From Calamus simplicifolius (Eukaryota > Streptophyta > Magnoliopsida > Arecales > Arecaceae), in NCBI GenBank assembly GCA_900491605.1, contig UESW01001599.1, forward strand, positions 237,835-301,834: 64,000 nt of DNA. The letters run 5' to 3'. Position numbers and translations under genes: made by a program. Of the stretch, positions 13,001-23,594 are shown one piece after another (the stretch's first letter is position 1; each line of letters opens with the position of its first letter). The notes beneath the pieces are model-generated. The model worked only from the letters and a program-made list of their open reading frames with translations. It was not told where the DNA came from and made no database searches.

Positions 13001-13167
13001 ACCTTTTGCTCAACACTGGAACTAGAAATCAGGATTCTGGGTCCATTCCATCAGAAGAAGTGCCAGGCACAACCAACGTTCCAAGGCAGGGTGGCAATAG
13101 GCGCAAGGGCCTGAGAATAGCTGTGAAGCCACCAAAATTTAAGGCCGCTAAGAAGCCTTCTAATTAA
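10094..13167 (+). CDS. GIF/SSXT-like transcription coactivator, 3' exons (5' part missing)
   Basis: Three exons can be joined in frame: 10094-10170 (acceptor TTGCAG, donor GTAAAT, ends phase 2), 12560-12644 (acceptor AAAGCAG, donor GTATGG, ends phase 0) and 12772-13167 (acceptor AAGAACAG, stop TAA 13165-13167). The joined product has 185 visible residues. Residues 1-10 read YLDENKRLIM and about 37-49 read LRQNLEFLARIAD, the two conserved blocks of the SNH/SSXT domain of GRF-interacting factors, which bind the QLQ domain of GRF transcription factors and recruit SWI/SNF chromatin remodellers in the nucleus. The middle of the domain is divergent. The C-terminal exon is Ala/Ser/Gly-rich and ends in a basic Lys-rich tail (KPPKFKAAKKPSN) rather than the Gln/Gly-rich tail usual for GIFs. 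The exon with the start codon is absent from the window. A relict or non-GIF SSXT protein is possible. Confidence 0.72.
10601..11360 (+). repeat. Two-copy direct tandem duplication (~380 bp) in the GIF-like intron
   Basis: A block beginning TGATAGCTAAGAAATTTAGA at 10601 recurs at 10981 as TGATAGCTAGGAAATTAAGA, and similarity continues to about 11360. Each copy contains two diverged sub-blocks keyed on GATAATTGTCAT-like motifs near 10748, 10876, 11126 and 11263, so the duplication is nested. The copies have diverged by many substitutions and look old. The rest of the intron (10171-12559) is AT-rich and without recognisable exons. Confidence 0.8.
12209..12226. repeat. (GA)n microsatellite
   Basis: Perfect GA run of about nine units after an A/T-rich stretch, inside the intron of the GIF-like gene. 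Confidence 0.9.
12482..12530 (+). mobile_element. 5'-truncated Au-SINE-like tail with target-site duplication
   Basis: The sequence GTTGGGAAAAGACTTAGATG followed by GAGCT/GAGTT repeats matches the 3' end of Au-type plant SINEs. It is flanked by a perfect 12-bp duplication TGATATATTATT (12470-12481 and 12531-12542), as expected for LINE-mobilised insertion. Only the last ~50 bp of the element was copied. It ends about 17 bp before the splice acceptor at 12559. Confidence 0.75.
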
Positions 13168-14855
13168 ACAGGCTCAATATTCTAAACATGCAACTTGATG
13201 ATGGTGGGGCTTTGATAGCCTTTAATATTTAGTGAGGATGGACTTGCGGATGCTCTTGGTAGGGCCATTGGACCCTGCAGTGTTATAAGTTTGGATTTGT
13301 GGTCATGTTTTAAATCCTTCTTTGGTTTGATTTTGTATGATTATTATATAGTGCATGTATGACTGTTGCTGCAGGCAATGCTTATGCTTTCTTCAGTAGG
13401 GAGTCTGGGCTGATAAAGCTCCAGTGATGTGGAACTGATGAAGAAAATAACCCACCTGTGTGTCATAGGTTTTGCAGCACATTTAGTGAGGAGAGATCAA
13501 TCTGCCTGAATTGAGCAGAACTCTTCCACCGATGAATATCTATGAAGAATGACGAATAAATTAATGACAGGTTTCCATGAGGTCTACACGTAGAGAAATG
13601 TCCCAGCTGCTGCAACCAAAAAAATATATCTAATATTGTTGATGAGAGTAAACTTTCGTGTATTCATCCTTTGGCCTTTCCCATGCCCATGTTTGATAAT
13701 GCATATATTCTTTCACTGCATGGCACACTTTTGGACCAATTCTTCGAGCGGAACCTTTTGTACCAGCACCAAGACCACCGCTTCCATGCCACTGCCTTTC
13801 CGTTCACTAGAAATCTTGCGCCATCTGCAGTAGAGTGAAGTAGCAGTCTGCAGAAAAATAGACCTTCCAACTTGCAAAAATATCACCAGAAAAGTATTTT
13901 TTTCACCAATTAATACTACATTTTATTTCCATCTTGACCCATCTAATTGGCAAATAAAACTACAAAACATAGAATAAGTAGGACTTCTCAAATTTAAACA
14001 AATAAGAAGTTCACATTTTGTTTGAGATATCCATCAAGAATATGTGGCAAATTATTACATAAATGAATGATTCATGGGAGAAAAACACCAATATGATTAA
14101 GATGAAAAGGTTCCAGCAGAGTACACGTCAAATCAAATAGGCTGCATAAAAAGAGGGTTTTCAAGGCACAAAAGCATAAAAGAACAGCAAATTACAGCTA
14201 TCTCTGCAAAATTAAATAGGAGGATTAAAGAAATTAACTGTCTTTATTTTTAGTTACTTTCTCCAACTAAACGAAATCGGCTGCGAACTGTTGCCTGTCG
14301 AACAGCAGTAGGTCATCCAAGTTCGCCTTGCCGTCTGTGATTAACCGTTTGCCGCTTCACAATGCTGAAACCCCTCCGCCTAGGTTTCACCAAGTCCAAT
14401 ATTGGTCTAGGCCTTTAGCGGGCCCAAAATACTCTTTGAGCCCAGAATACTCCCTTAGCCTGAAATATTCCCCAAAAGTATCATAATCTTGGAAAAAAGA
14501 CCAAGAAATGACACCTTTTCATACTAGTTTTAAATAATTGCTAACTCTAATAAAAAAATTATACTCAAGACTGAATTTACAAGATTATTTTTTAGTAAAG
14601 TTAGTAAAAAATAATGGGAAATTTTAAAGTATATGCTAACTCAAATTCACGCTTAAAACTTTAGTTTAGGTGAATTTGGGTTCAATGTAAAATTTTAAAA
14701 TACTCTCACTTTTCTGGTAGGATTGAGATTAAAATTTGGTCCTCAACTTCTATTTTAGAGCATTGAAATTTGGTTGATTTTAAGATATTGGGATAATAAG
14801 AGATGCGAACATGTAACAAACTACTTCTCTATGTTTCAATAAATAATTTAAATAA
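13168..14855. other. 3' flank of GIF-like gene; no gene seen
   Basis: Starts with the probable 3' UTR and passes into AT-rich intergenic DNA. Open frames near 13636-13870 occur on both strands and resemble nothing I recognise. No mobile-element ends were identified before 14856. Confidence 0.6.
13555..13560 (+). terminator. Candidate polyadenylation signal of the GIF-like gene
   Basis: AATAAA about 390 bp after the stop codon, in sequence with no further open frame. A plausible poly(A) signal, not proven. Confidence 0.4.
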
Positions 14856-15073
14856 CCGACACTGGAGGCCGACGCTGGAGACCGGCACTGGAGGCCGGTA
14901 CTGAAGGCCTTGGATTTTGTTGTCACATCATTGTCTCTCGTTCATTCTCTCCGTGCTCTGTTCTTGGCTCGAGTTTTTCTTTTCAGGTTAGTTCCCATGG
15001 CTTCCTTTGCAAAATCGGAGGGGTTCCAGGGAGAATTTTTGACCTGGTACCATCCCTTCCTGGTGCGCAAATC
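14856..15073 (-). mobile_element. Rearranged remnant of a second Tat element, fused to element A's LTR
   Basis: Three pieces of the same family are joined. 14856-14933 matches the U3 minisatellite and TTGTTGTCACATCATTG of the LTR. 14931-15005 matches the leader of the antisense extra ORF (compare 16572-16652). 15000-15073 matches the gag leader and primer-binding region (compare 25657-25730). The junctions lie at short shared strings (TTGT and GCTTCC). The order relative to the LTR is that of a minus-strand element whose 5' LTR is the copy at 15074-16208 and whose interior is almost entirely deleted. Confidence 0.7.
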
Positions 15074-16208
15074 TGTTGCGATCGAATCACATATGATGAA
15101 CGTCGGGCAGGCTAGGATCGCCATATGCGCAGAGAGGCCGCCGTCTTCCTCCTGGAGCCTGCAAAAAGTCTCGGACGATGGTTCCGGCGGGGACCCTCCG
15201 ACGCCCAAGTTAGTGAGTCGTCGAACAGGGATATGATTTTTTGTAGAATAGTTCTAGAGGAAGTTTTTCGAGAGAGTCCCCTTGCATGGAGCACGGGTCC
15301 TCTTTTTATACCTGTTGGGGATTCCGTTTACCTCGGTCTGTTGGAACCGTCGAATCCATCCTGTTGTGATTTTCATCGAATGGCAAGTCGTTGGACTGTT
15401 GCTGGATAAGGGCCGCTTACAGCGGTAACTGCCTATCAGGCTAACACTTGCCGTTGATTTTGGTGAGTGAGGTGCTTAGATCACGGGGGCTGTACGAGAT
15501 TACATTGTGTATGTGAGAGATACTGCGGGCCGACGCTGGGGAGGCCGACACCGGAGGCCGGAGCCATTGCAGGAGGCCGGAGTCAGAGTTCCAGCACAGG
15601 ATTCGGCGCTGAGGGCCGACGCTGGGGGCTGGCACTAGAGGCCGACGCTGGACGTCTATTTTTAGCGTGTAACTTTGATGCCGACGCTGGATGCCGGTCT
15701 TTGGCGCTGTTTGCTGGAGGCCGATACTGGAGACCGACGCTGGAGGCCGACGCTGGAGACCTGACGCTGGAGGCCATCGATGGAGACCGACGCTGGAGCC
15801 GGCGCTGGAGGCCGGCGCTGGAGACCGACGCTGAAGACCGACGCTGGAGGCCGACGCTGGAGACCTGACGCTGGAGGCCGGCACTGGAGACCGGTACTGG
15901 AGGCCGTCGATGGAGACCGACGCTGGAGGCCGGCGCTGGAGGCCGACACTGAAGACCGACGCTGGAGACCGATGCTGGAGGCCGATGCTAGAGGTCGGCA
16001 CTGGAGGCCGACGCTGGTGGCCGGCATTGCTGGAGACACACTGGAGACCGATGCTGGAGGCCGGCGCTGGAGGCCGACGCTGGAGACCTGACGCTGGAGG
16101 CCGGCACTGGAGGCCAGTACTGGAGGTCTTGGGTTTTGTTGTCACATCATTGTTTTCAAAAACCGTGCAGAAAATAATACCACCTCGGGGAAACGGCTAG
16201 CCGTATCA
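15074..16208 (-). repeat. 3' LTR of element A
   Basis: About 1135 bp, TG...CA when read on the minus strand. It contains a TATA-like TATAAAAAGAGG (minus, around 15302) and the 13-bp minisatellite. Its U5-side end is followed by remnant internal sequence instead of host DNA. Confidence 0.85.
15720..16120. repeat. 13-bp minisatellite in the 3' LTR of element A
   Basis: Imperfect repeats of CTGGAGGCCGACG with variants (GAGACC, GGCACT, GATGCT). Because 13 is not a multiple of 3, every frame reads the same 13-residue cycle, producing long spurious Arg/Trp-rich or Ser/Pro-rich open frames on both strands. A matching array lies in the other LTR at about 26365-26790. Confidence 0.9.
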
Positions 16209-16210
16209 GA

Positions 16211-16226
16211 TGCCCCCCCGCCCCTG
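16211..16226 (-). other. Polypurine tract of element A
   Basis: Read on the minus strand: CTCAGGGGCGGGGGGGCA, ending two bases before the 3' LTR. It is nearly identical to the tract before the 3' LTR of element B, which supports the LTR boundary. Confidence 0.8.
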
Positions 16227-16508
16227 AGATGGGTGAGCGTTTACTTACCCGCGAAAGGGGTGTGAATATCCTCTAGGTGGCTGTTTTTCGCGCCATTATT
16301 TCGCCTTTGTTGGGATTAGGGAGGATTTCCCTCGGGCAGTGCTACGAAAAGGCGAACGGTATCATTGCGATAAGGTTAATGCCCCCCTTTTCATTGGTGG
16401 TCTTTTCGAGCTTATCGTATTGGCAGGTCGTCGAAACGCCTCCCAATTGAAGACGGACGCGTGGTCAGGTCGGACGATCGTGGGGTGTTTCGAGATGGCG
16501 TCACGAGG

Positions 16509-16515
16509 ATAAATA
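16509..16515 (+). promoter_or_regulatory. TATA-like box for the antisense extra ORF of element A
   Basis: ATAAATA lies 135 bp upstream of the extra-ORF start codon at 16644, on the strand opposite gag-pol. Element B has TATAAAA 151 bp upstream of its own extra-ORF start, so a dedicated antisense promoter seems conserved. Confidence 0.5.
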
Positions 16516-16643
16516 GCCCTTATCTTCCTATCTTCCCCACTTCTTCCGCCGTTGCCCCCTTTTGAGTCCGCCAGTGTTTGTCTTTCGTTCATTCTCTCCA
16601 TGCTCTGTTCTTGGCTCGGGTTTTTCTTTTCAGGTTAGTTCCC

Positions 16644-19048
16644 ATGGCTTCCTCTCCTTCTTGCTCTATTTTCGGTTCCTGGGGGGGTTCCCACCATCCT
16701 TCCCAGACTTCCGATTCCCTGTCCAGCCAATGGTCCACCCCTTCTTCTAACCAATCATCGGAGCAACAACCAGTCAATCGTTCCCTAACCGGGATTCGTC
16801 CGGCCGGTGGACGGACTTCCGTCCGAAACCGGTCGGTGGCTGCCGGTCCTTCTAGGGTTGCCAGGGAGTCCTCCGAAGGGACTGCGTCCTCCATGTCTGC
16901 TCAAGACATAGCAAACTTAAGGGCCAGGTATGGCTTCCCTCCAGACCTCCATCTGTTTTTCCCCACCCCTAACGACAGGGTAACCTCTTCCCGTTCCGGA
17001 AGGGTTGCTTTGTACGGAACCTTTTTAAGGCCGGGCTCCGGTTACCGATCCATCCTTTCATTCTTAATCTTCTAGACCGGTACTCCTTGACTCCTTCCCA
17101 ACTAGTTCCCAACTCTATCCGAACCATTGTTGGTTTTTAGTACTCTGCCACCTGCAGGGCATTGAGGCTAGTATTTCCCTATTCCGCAGCTTCTATACCC
17201 TTCGCAAACAGTCAGGTTGGTGGTCCTTTACCCCTAGGTCCAATAGGATTCTTAAACTGTGCCTTCCTTCCTCCGTTAAAGGGTGGAAGCACAAGTTTTT
17301 CTTTGCGGACATCAGCGGGGTTCGTGGAGGCTGGGGGTTACCCAACATCGACGCCAATAGGGACCCCTCCATCCTTCCACGAGACCGGATGGCGTTTGGG
17401 CAGCTTCTGACTGCCGACATTCCTCGATGTAATAAGCTTCTAGCCGAGGAGAATCTTCATCGTGCCGGTCTAATTCCCGCGAGGGGTGAGCATTAGTCTA
17501 CTCGCCTCTCTTCTCCCTGCTTCTTTTTTTCTTTTTTTTTTTTTTTTTAACTATCCTTTGATTGTGTAGGGATGGCGCCGACGCTGCATAAGCTTAAACA
17601 GGTGGCCGCCAAGAAGAGGAAGGCTGTCGGAACTGCGCATTCTGCCGAAGGAAGGGCCGCTGCTAAAGTTCCCAGGAGGGCCGACACTGGGAGGGTTGGC
17701 GCTAGGGAGACCGACGCTGGGGAGGCCGACACCGGAGGGGCTAAAGTCATGAAGCCCCTCCGTGCAAAGGTCTTGAAGAAGGGCGGCCCCAAAAGGGCCG
17801 ACGCTGAGGAGGCCGAGGCCTAGGGGGCCAAAACAGGGGAATCCTTGCGCATAGGCGAGGCGGCTCCAACCCAAGCCGACGAACCCATCGCGGCAAGCGC
17901 GGTGAAGGCTGGGGCCAGCAAGGAGGTGGAGCGGAGCCCACCAGAGAGAGGATCTCCGGCTTCGGCACCTCCAATTATCTTGCTCGACCTATCTCCCGAG
18001 GGGAGACGCCGTCTCCCATGTTCAAAGAGATGGACAAACTTCGGCAGCAATAGTGGCAGCTCCAATCGCTGCACTGCCCTCCGCGGGGGCGACAGCCGAA
18101 GCGCCTCCGCCAGCGAAAGAGCCGAAGGTGGCAGGCTCAGAGGCAGAATCAGCCTCGGCAGGTCCGACGTCCAGGGAAGAGAGGGGCATCGATCCTTCCT
18201 TCCAGTCATTGCTGGCAAACCATGGCCGCTAGGCTGCACGGATCATGGATGAAGCCTCGGTGGTTGAGGTGCAAGAATACCTCGAGGTCAAGGGAGAGTC
18301 GCCTTTTTTCGTGAAGCCTCGGTGGCGCATCTTGGGTGAGTTTCTGTGCCATTATTGTCCTTTTCCTCCCCCCCCCCTTTTTCTTTCTTTATATCTGGAT
18401 TTTTTTTTTTTTTTCAGGCCGTGAATTATCTTTCGCCCTTAAAAACCTCTGGACTCTGAGCGACACCGCCATTGAACAAGCGCGGGAGGAGATGGTCTCC
18501 CTCCAAGTCAAAGCAGAGAAGGCGGCGATGGCTCTAGAAGATACTCGGGCCACCCTGAAGGGTGAGATCGAGGTTACTCGGCTTAGAGCCAAAAGGCTGA
18601 ATATGCGCTGGAGGTTGCTCAGCGCCGTGCCGCCAATGAGCTGGACAATGCTCAGGTGGCAGAGGAAAAACAAAGAGCGGCTGAGGAGAAGCTGAGGGCG
18701 GCAGAACTGGAGATATGTGTTTTAAAGACTCAACTGAGTTATGAGACAAATGTGGCCAAGGAAGCCACCCGCCAATACGTAACTAAAATTGCGGATCTGG
18801 AGGCGACAGTGACGGAGGCCCAGAGGAGGACCATCGAGGCTGAAAAGAAGGGGGCCGATGCCGTAGAAGATTATAAGAAATCCGAAGACCTTCGACAATG
18901 AGGTAGCCGAGTCAGCGGCGCTAGCCTATGACGCCGCTTCCAAGACTGTAAAGATAAAATCCAGAAGCTTTACGACCTGGAGGATATCGAGGGGCTGAAG
19001 CCCGACGATGTCCCTGGGGATGACGCCCCGGCTTCGGATGGTCATTAA
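16644..19048 (+). pseudogene. Antisense extra ORF of element A (putative gypsy-type transposon protein)
   Basis: Starts ATGGCTTCC at 16644 and can be followed to TAA at 19046-19048 (end PGDDAPASDGH). Two introns are inferred: 17486-17569 (GTGAGC...TGTGTAG) and 18336-18417 (GTGAGT...TTTCAG). Order: Ser/Pro-rich N-terminus; a conserved block from MSAQDIANLRARYGFP through RDRMAFGQLL and LIPARG, typical of the plant putative gypsy-type transposon domain (PF04195 type); an Ala/Lys/Asp-rich linker; and a C-terminal Lys/Glu/Ala coiled coil ending LYDLEDIEGL. Frames slip near 17070 and in the linker, so it is broken. Such ORFs are known from Tat-lineage elements; their function is not established. 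It runs opposite to gag-pol between pol and the 3' LTR. Confidence 0.75.
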
Positions 19049-19319
19049 CAGCTTTTGGTTTTTCTCCTTGTATTGGTTGTGCCTGACCTGAGTCGGCAAT
19101 TTTGTAACCTTTACTATCAATGAATGTTTTTAATCTCTTTCGCCCCTTCGATTATGATTAACTTCATTTGTTCAAACTGCTGTGAACCGCCAATCGATAG
19201 GATTATGTACAGTAGGTTACACTAAATAGGACCGCAAGCCATCACGCTGTCCTAAGATTTTCTAAATAGGACCGCGAGCCCATATTCGGTGGTAACGTGG
19301 GTGTCAGTTGCTATTGCCA

Positions 19320-20250
19320 ACGCGGGGCGCCGGTCCTTAGTGCCAATGCGTAGTTGATCTTTGCTACCGATGCTAAGTGCCGGTCTTTGGTGCCAACGCA
19401 TAGTTGGTCTTTGTTGCCGACGTTGGTCTTTTGTGCCAACGCGGAGTTGGTCTTTGACTACCGGAGCGGACCCGGTCTGGTGCCGATGCTGGGAGCCGGT
19501 CTTAGTGCCAACGTAGAGTTGGTCTTTGTTGCCGACGCTGGGCGTCAGTCTTTTGTGCCAACGCGTAGTCGGTCTTTTGTTGCCGGTGCTGGGCGTCGGT
19601 CTTTGTGCCAATGCGTAGTTGGTCTTGTGCCAACGCGTAGTTGGTCTTTTGTTGCCGATGCTGGGCGTCAGTCTTTTGTGCCAACGCGTAGTTGGTCTTT
19701 GTTGCCGACGTTGGGCGTCGGTCTTTTGTGCCAACACGTAGTTGGTCTTTTGTTGCCGGCGCTGAGTGTCGGTCTTTTGTGCCAACGCATAGTTGATCTT
19801 TATTGCCGACGTTGGGCGTCGATCTTTTGTGCCAACACGTAGTTGGTCTTTTGTTGTCGCGCTGGGCGTCGGTCTTTTGTGCTAACGCGTAGTTGGTCTT
19901 TTGTGCCAACACGTAGTTGGTCTTTTGTTGCCGGCGCTAGGCGTCGGTCTTTTGTGCCAACGCGTAGTTGGTCTTTGTTGCCGGCGCTGGGCGTCGGTCT
20001 TTTGTGCCAACGCGTAGTTGGTCTTTGCTGCCGACGCTGGGCGTCGGTCTTAGGTGCCAACGCGGAGTTGGTCTTCGACTACTGGAGCGGACTCGGTCTC
20101 TGGTGCCGACGCTGGGAGCCGGTCTTAGTGCCAACGCAGAGTTGGTCTTTGTTGCCGACGTTGGACGCTGGTCTTTTGTGCCAACGCGTAGTTGGTCTTA
20201 AGTGCCAACGCAGATTGGTCTTTATCGCCGCGGGGGTGCCGGTCTTAGGT
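19320..20250. repeat. 51-bp minisatellite between pol and extra ORF, element A
   Basis: About 18 imperfect copies of a 51-bp unit built around GTGCCAACGCGTAGTTGGTC and GTTGCCGACGCTGGGCGTCG. It lies wholly between the 3' end of pol (20322) and the end of the antisense ORF (19048). The open frames through it have repeat-derived composition only. Confidence 0.9.
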
Positions 20251-20321
20251 TAAACATACTCATTCGAAAATAAGAAAATGTTTATTATTCATGCATCAAA
20301 CAGATTCAAATTGATAGAATT

Positions 20322-21569
20322 CTATTGATAGTACCGGCGTAAATTGTCGGCGTTCCAAGTTCGAGGGAGCGGTTTCCCGTCTAGCTCTTCGACTTTATAC
20401 GCCCCATGGTGGAGCACCTCCTTGACACGGTATGGTCCTTCCCATTTTGGTGCTAGCTTGCCCCCTTCCGTCGGCTTTGATACTTCAGCTCTTCGTAGGA
20501 CAAGGTCTCCTGGCCGGAATGTCTTGGGTCGCACCCGAGAGTTGTAGTGCTTGGCCACTCGCTGACGGAATGCTGCCATGCGAAGCTGCGCCTGATCTCG
20601 CAATTCTTCCACCAAATCCAGATCAGCCCTTAGCTGGTTGAGTTGCTTTCTTCATGGTACAATTCCGTCCGAGGGACTAGGAGCTCCTATTTCCACGGGG
20701 ATTACCGCCTCGGTCCCAAAGACCAAGCTGAAAGGGGTTTCCCCTGTGGTGCTCGTGGCGTCGTGTGGTAGGCCCACAGCACACTGGAAAGCTCTTCCAC
20801 CCAGCGCCCTTTGCAGCTATCTAGCCGAGCCCTGAGCCTTGGAGGATGATGCGATTAGTTACTTCTGCAGCGCCGTTGGTTTGGGGATGCCCTACGGAGG
20901 TGAATCGGTGGTGGATGCCCAGGCCATCACAGAATTCCGGAAGGCAGCATTATCAAACTGTCGGCCATTGTCCGTAACGAGGGTGTGCAAGCCCGAACCG
21001 GCATACTACGGATTTCCAGAAGAAATTCCTTACTTTGGCTTCCGTGATCTTAGCAAGAGCTTCCGCCTCGATCCATTTAGTAAAATGATCGACGCCACCA
21101 CTAGGAACTTGCTTGTCCGGAGGCAGGAGGGAATGGTCCCAGGATGTCCATGCCCCACTGTGCGAAGGGCCATGGTGCAGCTAGAGGGGTCAGCTGGACG
21201 CGGTTGATGTTGGACGTTGGCATGACGCTGGCAGCTGTCACATCTTTTAACGAGCTCAGAGGCGTCCTCCTTCATTGTCAACCAGTAATACCCTTGACGT
21301 AGAGCTTTATATGCAAGAGCCCTGCCCCCCAGGTGGCTTCCGCATATCCCTTCGTGTATCTCTCGCAAATATAATTGGCGTCGGTAGGACCGACACATCT
21401 GAGGACAGGGTATGAGAACGACCTTCGGTAGAGCTTTCCCTCCATAATAAAAACTTCGGGGCCCGTCTTTTAGCTTCCTAGCTTCGGCAGGGTCTTCTGG
21501 AAGGGTGCCTTCAGTAAAGTACCGGACATAGGCGTCCATCCAGGAGGGCTCCTGCTCCACCGGTGCCAT
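20322..21569 (-). pseudogene. Integrase region of element A
   Basis: N-terminal zinc-binding module visible at about 21215-21360 (REIHEGICGSH ... CDSCQRH). The catalytic core is spread over frames at about 20640-21190: first Asp in MDILGPFP, second in VTDNGRQFD, Glu in NGAAEV. The C-terminal end, open at 20322-20615, has a GPYRV module and ends LRRYYQ. No chromodomain follows, as expected for Tat elements. Several frameshifts and stops break the core, so it is inactive; the family function is insertion of the cDNA into host DNA. Confidence 0.85.
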
Positions 21570-21597
21570 TTCTCTTGGTACTCAATACTCGGGGCTT

Positions 21598-22085
21598 CTA
21601 GGTGCTCCACATAAGCCTTTCCCAACATCCCATCAGATGAGGCAGCAAGATGGGATAAGGCGTCGGCTCTAGCATTCTCTGTCGTGGAATGTAGCTGACG
21701 CTGAAATGAGTGAAGGGGGAAATTAACGAGTGCACCATTTCTAAGTAGCGGGCCATGATGGGATCCCTTGCCTCGTATTCCTTTGTAATTTGGCCGGCAA
21801 CCAGTTGGGAGTCGGTGAATGCCCTAAGGCGTTTCACCCCAAGCTCTCGAGCCAACTCATGCCGGATAGCAAAGCTTCATACTCCGCCTGATTGTTAGTG
21901 GCTGGAAAGAGGAAGCGAAGTGCACATTCGGTCACAACCCCATCCGAGTTGGCCAAGATGAGGCCTGCTCCGCTCCCTTGAGAGTTAGATGCCCCATCCA
22001 CATGGAGAACCCACTCATCTTCGCTGGTTCCGAGGGGCTGAATGTCCGCAGGAGGTTCTTCGGGTGGCTCAATCCCCAAGTACAT
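21598..22085 (-). pseudogene. Second, cellular-type RNase H of element A
   Basis: Contains HVDGASNSQGSGAG (first catalytic Asp), NNQAEYEALL (Glu) and FTDSQLVAGQ (Asp), the layout of the additional RNase H domain found between the gypsy RNase H and integrase in Tat-lineage elements. It presumably helps degrade RNA in the RNA:DNA hybrid. A frameshift near 21850 splits it, and the C-terminal part after VSYIPR is degraded. Confidence 0.85.
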
Positions 22086-23406
22086 TCAACCAAAAAATCT
22101 GCCAGGACTTGGGACTTCATGGCCGACCGGGGGCGGAAAGATATATCGAACTCCCCCAGCTTGAGGGCCCACCTTGCCAGCCGGCCGGAAGTATCTGGAC
22201 GAGCCAGAATTGCCTTCAGAGGCTGGTCTGTGATCACCGCGATCGGGTGGGCTTGGAAATATGGCCGCAGTCGCTGGGCAGACACGATCAATGAGAAGAC
22301 AATTTTTTCCATGTTTGAGTATCGGGTCTCTGCATCATGAAGTACCTTACTCGTATAATATACTGGCCTTTGTGTGCCATTAGTGTCCATACGGACTAGC
22401 ACAGAGCTAACAGCCTCAGGAGAGGCCGCAAGGTATAGAAGGAGCTCTTCTCCACCCGTCGGCTTGGCTAACAGTGGCGGGGTAGATAAGAATGTCTTTA
22501 ACCCTTCGAACGCCTCCTGGCATTCTTTGGTCCATTCGAACTCGTTGATTCGGCGAAGCGCCTTGAAGAAAGGCAACCCTTTCAGCAGACTTGGATAGGA
22601 AGCGGCTTAGGGCGGCTACTCTTCCTGTCAAGCGCTGTACTTCCTTCTTATTGGCAGGAGGCCTCATGTCCAAGATGGCTTGGACTTTGTCTGGGTTTGC
22701 TTCGATCCCCCTCCGGGTCACCATGAAACCCAAAAACTTCCCAGCGGTCACCCCAAATGCACATTTGCGAGGGTTCAGCTTCATCTGGTACCGACGAAGG
22801 CTGTCAAAAGTTTCTGCTAGGTCCGCAATGTGGTCACCGGCATGAACGCTTTTTGTCAGCATGTCATCCACGTACACTTCCATGTTACGCCCTATCTGTC
22901 CTTCAAAGACCTTGTTCATCAACCTCTGGTAAGTAGCTCCCGCATTCTTTAACCCGAAAGGCATTACCTTGTAGCAATACAGCCCTTTTCGGTTATGAAG
23001 GAGGTAGCTTCTTCATCCGCCGGGTTCATCCGGATCTGGTTGTATCCAGAGAAAGCATCCATGAAGCTAAGAACCTCATGGCCGGATGTAGCGTCCACCA
23101 GTTGATCGATTCGAGGCAGGGGGAAGCTGTCTTTGGGGCATGCCTTGTTGAGGTCGGTGAAGTCTACGCACATTCTCCAACTTCCATTGGCCTTGCGGAC
23201 CAGAACCACATTAGCCAACCATTCGGGGTAGTGGACCTCCGAATATGGCCTGCAGCCATTAACTTGCGGATCTCCTCGTCGATAGCTTTCTGCCTGTCCG
23301 GAGCGAAGTTTCTCTTTTTCTGTCGGACCGGCCGACACCCTGGCTTGAGGTTAAGTTGGTGGGTGATTACTTCTTCAGGGACGCCGGCATGTCTGAGGAT
23401 GACCAT
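22080..23406 (-). pseudogene. Reverse transcriptase and gypsy RNase H of element A
   Basis: RT starts around ITHQLNLKPGCRPV, followed by CVDFTDLNKACPKDSFPLPR, SFMDAFSGYNQI, FGLKNAGATYQRLMN and the catalytic YVDDML (about 22870). The gypsy RNase H follows with VYYTSKVLHDAETRYSNMEK and FDISFRPR. The reading is carried by at least four segments in different frames (23164-23406, 22964-23338, 22416-22964, 21932-22576), so it is inactivated by frameshifts although the motifs are well preserved. Confidence 0.9.
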
Positions 23407-23594
23407 GCGAAAACGTCAGTGTTGGCCGTAGGAAAGTAAGTTGATGACGTATTTCCTCCGGGAGCGATGCCCCCAATGAACAGTCCTTGCTGGGTCATCA
23501 CCCAAGGGGAGGGTTAGAAGGTGCTCTGCTGGCTCTCCCCTTCTTCCCAACTCCCTAGGATCGAGTGACTCAGAGGCTGTCGCTGACTCTGCGT

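Noticed and set aside
12530..13114. A 194-codon continuous frame over the GIF-like exons
   Set aside because: Out of frame with the SNH-like residues; the spliced model in other frames explains conserved motifs and splice sites better.
14910..15409. Open frames on both strands around the element A LTR end
   Set aside because: They fall in LTR and leader sequence shared with 25640-25900 and have no domain.
15441..16200. Long Arg/Trp- and Ser/Pro-rich proteins in the LTR
   Set aside because: Products of a 13-bp minisatellite open in many frames on both strands; no codon preference or domain.
16644..19048. Extra ORF as a host gene captured by the element
   Set aside because: The same ORF, introns and position occur in element B, and its domain is known from Tat-type retroelements, so it belongs to the element.
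19252..20253. Overlapping repeat proteins on both strands of the 51-bp array
   Set aside because: Repeat-derived open frames inside a retroelement spacer; they stop and start with unit variants.
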